The position numbers were made by a program, and so were the translations under genes. A stretch of DNA of 64,000 nt from Sporothrix humicola (taxonomy: Eukaryota > Ascomycota > Sordariomycetes > Ophiostomatales > Ophiostomataceae). This document shows, in pieces, positions 56,317-64,000 of the stretch. The DNA lies in assembly GCA_021396245.1 (NCBI GenBank), contig WNYE01000055.1, positions 1 to 64,000 of the forward strand. The letters are read 5' to 3'. A model generated the notes under the pieces. The model did no database searches and had not been told where the DNA came from. It saw only the letters and a program-made list of their open reading frames with translations. The stretch's first letter is position 1, and every line of letters begins with the position of its first letter.

Positions 56317-59300
56317 AGCTGGTCCGGGGTGTGCCCTGGTGAGAAGGGTTGCGAAAATGGGCAACGCACCAGGCGGCGGAATATCGTGTTGTTGTCGAAA
56401 GCTGAGATGAGCCCAAAATGCGTTCGAGTGAATGCGAAATGCGTGCCAAAAAGCTGAACAACGAAAGCCGTCGAGTTGCCAGGTCGGGGCCAGGGTCGAT
56501 AGGACAGGAAAGCCCAAATCGCAGGCCTCGAAAGGTGTGGATATGGGGGTGAGGGGGAGGGGGGAATATGCCTGGAGCCTGTCTTGTTCTTATATGAAAT
56601 GCGATGCTCTTATGTGCCCAGCCGTTGGGTGGATGGGGGCGGTTGAGATATGTGAGAGGACAAGGGATCAAGAGTATAATACAAGGGAGCTCGTGCTCCG
56701 ATCGATTCTAGCGCAAAGAGACAAATGAACGTTTCTCGTGGGCGTAAAATCGTTATAAAATGGTCGTCGTCAAGGTCGTGTAATCGTGGTCATGGGCTTC
56801 GTTCAAGCTGAGTAGCCAAGCAGGGGCGTGTGCCTGTTGCTGCCGTGTCCACGATATAGATACGGGCGAGAATAGAAAAAGATTAGGCGCCGGCGGCCGG
56901 GTGTGTGGGAAACGGAGGCAGCGTAGCGAGTGAACAAGAAGGGAAGAAACCGTGAAAAAAGACGTTGACGTTAACGCATGAAAAACATTAAGAATAAGAA
57001 TTAAGGCAGATCCAGATATATGGCAAACAAGGGGAGGGGGCGTGGGATAAAACAAAAGTCGACAGTCGATATTAATGATTGGGACGTAGGAGGCTGAATG
57101 TGAGGCAACGAGAATATGAAATGAGTGAAAGAAGTAATATAACAGAGCCAAGGGGAGAATGAAGATGTATGATGAGGAGAGAAATAAAACAGAAGAGGTC
57201 GCAAAAGGAGAGAGAGGAAAGCCAAAAGGAATGTCGTGACCGGCGGTCAAAGAAGAGAGTTAAAGATAGGAGACGAAGCAGAGAAGAAACGTTTGAACAA
57301 GCTGTTCGACCAAGCTCTGATAAAAAACCAGGGGGCCGGCGGGAGTTCTTGAGGTAGGCGGAGAGAAAGGCGGTCTCCGTCTCGGCTGATACTCAAGAGA
57401 GCATGATTGGGGGTGAGCTGAGAGGAGGTCGGGGACGCTGACCAGGGGTTTAATGGAAAAGCGTGGGATATGGTTCTCGACGTCGAGGGGGTGTTCGATG
57501 GGGAGAGAGGGGACGAGGGGATGAGGTGGGATGGGAGAGAGGCTGTGATATAGAGTACCACGGAAATCAAGGCAAAAAGACCAAGGAGAGCAACGTGATA
57601 ACAGCCAAATGGGAAAGTGGGTGTGGAAGGAAATCTTAATCTTTGATCAAGGGTTCTAGGACCAAGGACCATACAGACGAGCCGATCGAGAAGTATTAGA
57701 TATTAGATGTACCTTGTACGGGGTACAAAAAGAAGAAAAGAAGAAAAAAGACCGAAAATCGAGATGGGATGGTGGGCGTGCCGCTGGGAGTTTGGAGCTG
57801 GGTATAGGGAGTGTATCCGGATCCAGATAGATAGCCGTATGAGCAGATGAGCAGAACGGTGGACAAAGGAGAGAGGCTGCAGAAACGGCCTTGTTTCGGG
57901 GCCGGGAACGAGTGAACGAATGACCGGTTTGGCGAGAAAGAAAAATGAGGGCGAGGAGAGGAGGAGAAAGAAGGAAAAGAAAGAATTAGAAAAATCGAAG
58001 TGGGTGGCACACAAGATATCAGGAAGCAGCCGAGGAGGATCGAGTGGAGGATGTGAGCTACTAGAGCTTCCGGGACGTGCAGAAACAACAGTTGGCAGAA
58101 AGAAACAGGCCAAAAAGAAACGGGGGTACGCGAGAAAGGAAGCCAGATGAGCAAACAAACTCGACAAAAAAACGTCTTACCGTCGTCCACTTTCCGACCA
58201 TCCTCGACGGAGAATAGAATAAGAGGAAAAATTAAGAAGAAAAAGGACATGGACGGTACACTCGTATCTTACCAGTCACCAAGCTTGGTTAGATCCGGCC
58301 GCGTGCCAGAAGCTTAGAGTTTGCCCCCCTGTTGGTTCAGTTGTCTGTTTGTCTCCTCAGAACTGGCACGCGAAACCTTGTGACAGCGACCAGGGTGTTG
58401 ACCAAGTACTGCAAAGTCGGTCCCCAGTCGGCCAACCCAGATGAGAGACAGTGGCATCGCGAGGCACAAGTGCAGCTGCCATTGGCCCACAGGGAACCAG
58501 GTCTGGACCAAGTACCGCTCCTGAGCATGCAGCGCTCAGGAGTGTAATACATGGTAATGTCTGGGTCGTCTTGGGTTTTTGGGGGGCTGGTTGACCACTG
58601 GACCACTGGCGAGCCAGCGTCAGCATTGTGGCGGATACCGTTGTATTGCGAGCGGCTCGAGTGGTGCGCAAAGGGTGCACCGTTGTGGCATTTGTGCTCC
58701 TTTTGCTCCTTGTGTTCCCTTGTGCTGAAGATTCAACTGTCCACAAAGCTGCAGCGGTTTAATTTGACGGGGATGCACCTGCAGTGCGCCTGCAGCAAGC
58801 CTGCAGGAAGGGTGCAGGAAAGCAGATTGGTAGGTCTCTGTTTTTGGAGGGGACTTTTGCCTCTTGCAGGTTTGGCGTATTGCAAAGTATTGCCAATTGG
58901 GGACTCTGGTGGGCGAAAGGCCCCATTCAAAAAAGAGGCCCAGATAAAACCCGCCATGTCCCGTGGGGACCGAATGTGTATCTCGTCTGTACCCCCTAGT
59001 CGAGCGCGCGCCAGACGGTTGGCCAGTGATGTCTTGTTTGTCATGTTGTGTGAGGGATCAGAGACATTTGTGCCCCATCTGAGAGACGGTGAACAAAACA
59101 TTTTGGAGAGTCAAAAAGGCCAAATAGGATGACAGGACGAAAAAAGAAAAGGAGGTAGATTGGAGTGCAAAGAGCCGAGTGCATGACAAAATTGACGCCG
59201 GTGGATGGGCAAAGCACTTTACACGTTCAAGCGTGGCAAAGAGGGCAATTACAGCCAGATAGCTCTTGCCCTATGAGATCACGGCACGGAAAGGGGAAAG

Positions 59301-60620
59301 AGTGACCGTCTGTCCATTGAGATTCTTCGTCTTGGAAGTGGAAGGAGTAATTCTCGGCACGAATACGGTGTACCTACGGCGCATTGGTAGGTACGGCAAG
59401 TGCAATGACTGTCAAGAGCATTGCAATGGTGTTTATATGGCAAGAGCAGATGTAAATAAACATGATGGGAGGCAAAACAGGAAACAGCGAGACAGCAAAA
59501 AGAAAAGAAACGAAACAGAAGAAGGAAAGAAGTTGCCTGAGACAAAGAGCCCCAACAGCAAGACAAGGAAAGAAGGAATGTACCGAGCTTGCATCGCCAC
59601 AAACAGAAGGCACAAAAGACATCCAACAACAAGAAAAGGTACTTCGAGCTGACAAAAAGTTGCTTTTCGTATCTCGACTTCCTTCAATGAGCTCTGCCCT
59701 GTATTTTTTGAGCGTCGGAGAAAAGATCTCTCAAAAACTGAGAAGGTGCTCCGAGAAGGCTGGCCATGTCCTCGCCCCCTCCTCTTTCACCCTGAACCAC
59801 CCCACACTCGACGCGCCTGTCCCCAATGAGCCAAACCTAAAACGCGTCTTTTGGGCCAGATGCTAATTAAACGCCTGGCCTGTCTCCGTTGCGCTAGTCT
59901 TCACCGTAGCTGAATTCTGACGCGCCCGTCCAGGATTATTTGGTCTTGACACTCCACAGAGCCGCGGTGCCTTTTTAGCGTTCTCTATCTGTCCATGTAA
60001 GTCGACGGCGTATCAAAGTAGACATTTGTACTCCACATGTTGCTTCTGCGCCTTTTTGCTGTCGCCATCCCAGCGCTTCAGTGAACACGCGGCAGCCGGC
60101 GAGTAGTCGACTTTTTTTTTAACTGCATGCTAACATTTGTGTCTCAATTCCATGCAGTAGAACCAAGAGTCCGGCGGCAGATGAGACCAAATAGACTGAA
60201 AACGAAGCACGAGACATGACGATGAGCCAAACGTGGGTAAGGAATAAATGAGGCCGCAGGAGGGCCCTCGTAAACGGCCTTCAAGTGCATCAAGTTTCGA
60301 GGAGCAATACGCTGTAGGCTTCAAGTAAAGTAAGACAAAAAGATCGCCGAAACCCCAAAAGTCATATGCACGTTGCCGTCCAGAGACAGCGCTGGGCCTC
60401 GCGCCGCTCAAACGGGGATCGGCTCGCTGTGCTGCAGCCGTCTGTGCCTGCCGTTTGGGTTGGCGCTGTCATCCCTCTGTCCTCGCTGATCATGATCCTC
60501 TCCTCCAAGACTCCCCCAAAAAGCCAAACCAGGTTCGCCGACAGTTTGGACCAGTTGTTTTGTGGCTCTCGCCTTACGACGTTTACGACGGTTTTGTCGA
60601 CTTGCCCTGCGTCTGGCCTG

Positions 60621-60650
60621 CATCAGTATGCATCAGTATGCATCAGCCTG
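60621..60650. repeat. CATCAGTATG decamer repeat
   Basis: Two exact decamers and a third with two changes (CATCAGCCTG) stand in tandem within the gene-poor block. Confidence 0.85.
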
Positions 60651-61964
60651 CAGCCTCACTTTCCACCTTCATCTTACCACGGTCCGCTTTTCATGTTATC
60701 CGACAGGTGACTGTGCAGCGCAGCAGTGCAGCTTGCATATAATGTCCACAATGTCCACCTCGCTTGTGCTATTTTTTGCGCTGTTTGCGTTGTTTGTGCT
60801 GTTATGTCGTCGACGACGTTGTTGTTTTTTTGTGATTGTTGTGAATATCAAATTTCAGTATGCATCTTTTGCGTCTTTTTCTTTCTCAGTCACATTTTTC
60901 TGGCTTCTTGGTTGGCTGATTTGTGCTGTTTGTTGTTTTCGTGATTTCCCAATCCTGTCTGTCTTGCCTCTTTTCCTTGCTTCCTGCGTCGTCGCGCCTT
61001 CCCGTCCATCATCTTTTGATTCTTTCGAACGGTAAGATACGATCAGCCGACCGCAGTTGCCAAATCAGCTCAGGCACGCATGCGTGAGGCAGTCGTGACC
61101 ATCAAAGTCCTCGAGAAAGGCGAGAAAGGAAGGAACCACTCGTCTATACGTGGTTCGTCAAAAAGTCAATACCCCCAATCCGGCGCCCTATGATCTCCCG
61201 GCCCCGTCACGTCACGGCTCTTCGGTAACATACGGGGCAAGAAACGTCAACATCTCAAAATACAGGGGGAAAGGTCTTCGCGTGGGGCCAAACAGGGACC
61301 CTTCTGGAGCAAAGTGACATGGCTCCGGCCAAAGAGGAATAGAGAAGATGGAGCAATACAGGGGACAGATAGGGGAGAAAGACGGTGAAGAAGGCTGAAG
61401 ATGTTCCCTTTCACCTTTCTTTTGAACCCCTTCCAGCCCCCTTTACCAGCTCCTATTCGGATGTCACGATAGTTGATTTTGTTCACCAAAATGTCTTTGA
61501 TGTTCCCCTGCTTCCCCTGTCTTCCTTCCTTCTACTAGAGGCTTGTCGTCTAGCGATACGCCAGGCTTTATGGCCTAGACTTTTGCGAGCATTACACAGC
61601 ATTCCTGAGCACAGCAGGTGCATCTCACAGGAGACAGAGTACAGGCGAGCCGCCGGCAGTGAGAGAAGGGAGGACAGAGCTGGGTAGGAAACGGCAAGAA
61701 CAGCAAGCGAGAAGAAAAGCTACCTAGTCATAGGTCTCTCCCGCCGCCGGAATCCGGCAACCAGGTTGTAACGCATATGGCAGAGGTCCGTGTTCTGCGG
61801 TCAGGCCGTGCAGGAAATATCTCCAAACTAGAAACAATAGAAGAAACTCGGGAGACGCGAAGACGCGCAAGCTCGAAACAAACAAAAAGCAAGTGCCGTT
61901 TTGTGGTCTTGTCTATTTTCGTTTTGTTTTTCTTATTTCGATTTTGTGGCGTCGACGTCCGGGC

Positions 61965-61965
<1 letters not shown>

Positions 61966-62016
<51 letters not shown>
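61966..62016. repeat. 51-nt poly-T homopolymer
   Basis: An uninterrupted run of 51 T lies between a GC-rich segment (GTCGACGTCCGGGCG) and normal sequence. Such length is unusual for a compact fungal genome. It could be a microsatellite, the A-tail of a minus-strand retroposed insertion, or an assembly artefact. I could not identify a target-site duplication or element body beside it. Confidence 0.9.
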
Positions 62017-62860
62017 CCTCACGATATCGAGCCACATATTACCTGCAATTTCACGTCTTGTCATTGCTTTCCTTGGTGTCCTTTTTGCAATTGGCCAGTT
62101 CACGCGTATCAAAACAAACACAAGAAGATGAGAGAAAGCAAATTGCTGAGAAGGAAGCGAAGGAAGCACGTCGGCGTCTTTTTGGTAAAGGGATAGCCTC
62201 GTCTGACATTTATGATTTCCCATAATCTGACACGGACAAGGTGAGCTTTGAGGTTTTGTCTTCTTTCGTAACATATTCCGAAGGAAAGAATGAAGAGAGA
62301 AAACGAAGGAGGTCTAGAAGCCCAGGGATGAGCTTCCCCGGGAATTCTAGGCCAGGAGAGGCAACAGAGCGACTTTTTGGAGCAGCTCTGGCGCAGCTTT
62401 GGAGCACCATTGGAACACCTGCAGTGGGTCCCCGCACCAATCGACAGCAATTGGCAGGTGGTGAGGTGGTGAACACCACGCGGCAAAATTTCCCGTGTTC
62501 CGTTCCTATCATGTGTCGCCAGTTCGCCAGCCTTCTCTGTTCCCCTTCCCCTCGTATCCCTTTTGCCGTCAGTCACTTTGACCACAGCTCGCCAGCTTCC
62601 GAGGGTTCGCCCGTTCCGTTCGTTTGTTCGTTTTCCCGACGCATTTGCTTCTGTTCGTACGTCGTACATCGTATTGTGCCGCCCTTTCAATCCCCAGGCA
62701 GTCAACCCGTTGCTATTGTTCCCATTGAGCGCTTGTTAGCACGGATCGCAAAATCTCACGCCATCCCTTACAACAGCCTCACTGACAAAGAAAAAGGTGC
62801 ATCGAGCTGCTTCTTTCGGTTCCCTAATAGCTTTCCGGTCTTTCGAGTCTGTTGCCCGCC

Positions 62861-64000
62861 ATGCCGGCTGTCCAGGGCCTCATCGATAAATACATCTGGC
62901 ACAAGCATAAAGGTAGGTCCAAGACCACATCACGACAAGGCTTTGACAAGGCTACCAAGAACACTCCCCTGCCGATCGTACCATGTATATGCCGCCGCAT
63001 CAACTTGAACGCCGTTCTTCCGTCCTAACCACAACCATGCTTGCAGAAGAGATTCCCCCGCCCATTACCACCCGCACAGCCGTGCTTCTCCTGGTCGTCT
63101 ACACCGTCATCTATGTCGCCCCCTTTTACCTCTCGAGCCTGACCCGGCCCTCGCCCACCCTCTCCCGCGATGCGCCCTCCGTCATCCGCGCCCGCATTGG
63201 GTCCGTCACCCTGAGCTGCGCCATCTGCTCCGTCGTCACTTTCCTACTGCTGACCACCAACGGCAAACCCGGCGACGGCACCCGCCTGCTCAACTTTGAC
63301 GCCATCCACCTCATGGGCTATTTCCCCGTGGGCCTGGCCGAAACTCTGAATGCGCTCACCCTGACGGCCGGCCTGTTCCTGGGCCCCCTCTTTGAGTCGC
63401 TGGTGGTCGAGCGCGGCTGGCGCGCCTGGGCCGGTTTAGAGAGCGTCGACGGCACCATGCGCCCCCGCCTCTTCGGCCCTCTTTTCTTGCTGGGCGAGTG
63501 GGCCGACTGGCGCAACATTGTCGCCGGCCCCGTCACTGAGGAAGTGCTGTTCCGCGCCGCCGGTGTCCCCCCGTTGCTGTTGGCGCACACGCCCATCAAG
63601 CGCACCGTTCTCCTGTCGCCCATCGTGTTCGGTCTGGCGCACCTGCACCACGCCTACGAGTTCTCGGTGACGCACCCCGGTGTGCCCAAGGCGCACGTCG
63701 TGCTCCGCTCGCTGTTCCAGTTTGCGTACACGACGCTGTTTGGCAGCTATGCGACGTTCCTGTACCTGCGCACCGGCAGCCTGCTGGCCGTGTGTGTTGT
63801 GCACAGCTTCTGCAACTGCATGGGCCTGCCGCGGTTCTGGGGCCGTGTGCAGCGCAACCCCGAGGCCGATGGCCAGGCACAGTCGTCTCAGCCTCAGGGC
63901 AACCTGCTCTGGACCGTTGCCTACTACGTCCTCCTCGTGGCGGGCGCTGTCTACTGGTACCGCCATCTGTGGACATCCACCGAGAGCCCGCTGGCCCTGG
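62861..64000 (+). CDS. RCE1: CAAX prenyl protease Rce1 (3' truncated by window)
   Basis: Two exons are visible (62861-62912 and 63047 onward; donor GTAGGT, acceptor GCAG). The gene is still open at the right edge after about 335 residues, so the C-terminus is missing. Rce1 is the ER membrane endopeptidase that removes the last three residues of farnesylated or geranylgeranylated CAAX proteins such as Ras and a-factor. The CPBP-family active-site motifs are intact: EE and R in GPVTEEVLFRAAG (E182, E183), His in VFGLAHLHHAYE (H216), and HSFCN (H270, N274). Several hydrophobic segments fit a polytopic protein. I chose the ATG at 62861 because its 17-codon exon splices in frame to EEIPPPITTRTAVLLLVV. 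This first exon is the least certain part. Confidence 0.93.

Larger units (their letters stand above)
56156..62860. other. 6.7-kb gene-poor block
   Basis: I see no supportable gene here. About 57,000-58,250 is purine-rich on plus, so CT-rich on minus, consistent with the promoter and leader of the Ser/Thr-rich gene reading leftward. About 60,560-61,020 is pyrimidine-rich on plus. Several short tandem repeats and one 51-nt poly-T are annotated separately. Upstream of 62,861 there should be the RCE1 promoter, with CT-rich sequence at 62,500-62,850. Open frames are short or follow base bias. Confidence 0.5.

Overview
This is a 64 kb window of nuclear DNA from a filamentous ascomycete, most likely a Sordariomycete. 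The introns are short (about 55-215 nt), with GTATGT/GTAAGT-type donors, CTAAC-like branch points and CAG/TAG acceptors. Several proteins (DRG1, Sar1, ATP synthase delta, GDP-mannose transporter, Ale1) read like Neurospora-group orthologues. Intergenic DNA is long and there are many CT-rich leaders. I support 14 protein-coding genes, the last one cut by the right edge. I found no tRNA, rRNA, CRISPR array or intact transposon. The family assignments are my own reading of the sequence, not database results.

Layout. 1-3921: an interrupted poly-C run, then about 3.9 kb without a supportable gene. 3922-11204: two minus-strand genes, the GTPase DRG1/Rbg1 and a 1623-residue ankyrin-repeat, Hos4-like protein. 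13617-15807: a convergent pair, an ALKBH6-like dioxygenase (+) and a Dfg10/SRD5A3-like polyprenol reductase (-). 16480-21128: an Iah1-like SGNH esterase (+) and a 708-residue protein (+) with a retropepsin-like domain whose catalytic Asp is replaced by Cys. 21642-24703: an ISOC-like isochorismatase hydrolase (-) and the mitochondrial ATP synthase delta subunit (-). 24704-34869: about 10 kb with no gene I can support. 34870-37503: an acidic, disordered DUF2457-like protein (+). 39316-50254: Sar1, an SDR oxidoreductase, the GDP-mannose transporter and the Ale1-type MBOAT acyltransferase, all plus strand. 51446-56155: a 1549-residue Ser/Thr-rich protein with two C-terminal membrane segments (-). 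56156-62860: another gene-poor stretch of 6.7 kb containing a 51-nt poly-T. 62861-64000+: the CAAX prenyl protease Rce1, truncated by the window.

The genes do not form a biosynthetic cluster. Several serve the secretory and membrane system: dolichol synthesis (Dfg10), COPII budding (Sar1), Golgi nucleotide-sugar import (GMT), phospholipid acyl exchange (Ale1) and CAAX processing (Rce1). I read this as ordinary housekeeping gene order. The points most worth a second look are the Cys-substituted retropepsin-like domain, the GC-AG intron plus 30-nt exon in the ATP synthase delta gene, the probable dual-start isochorismatase, the two gene-poor blocks with strand-asymmetric leaders, and a degenerate 14-nt tandem array near 23.5 kb. 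No dramatic new system is evident.
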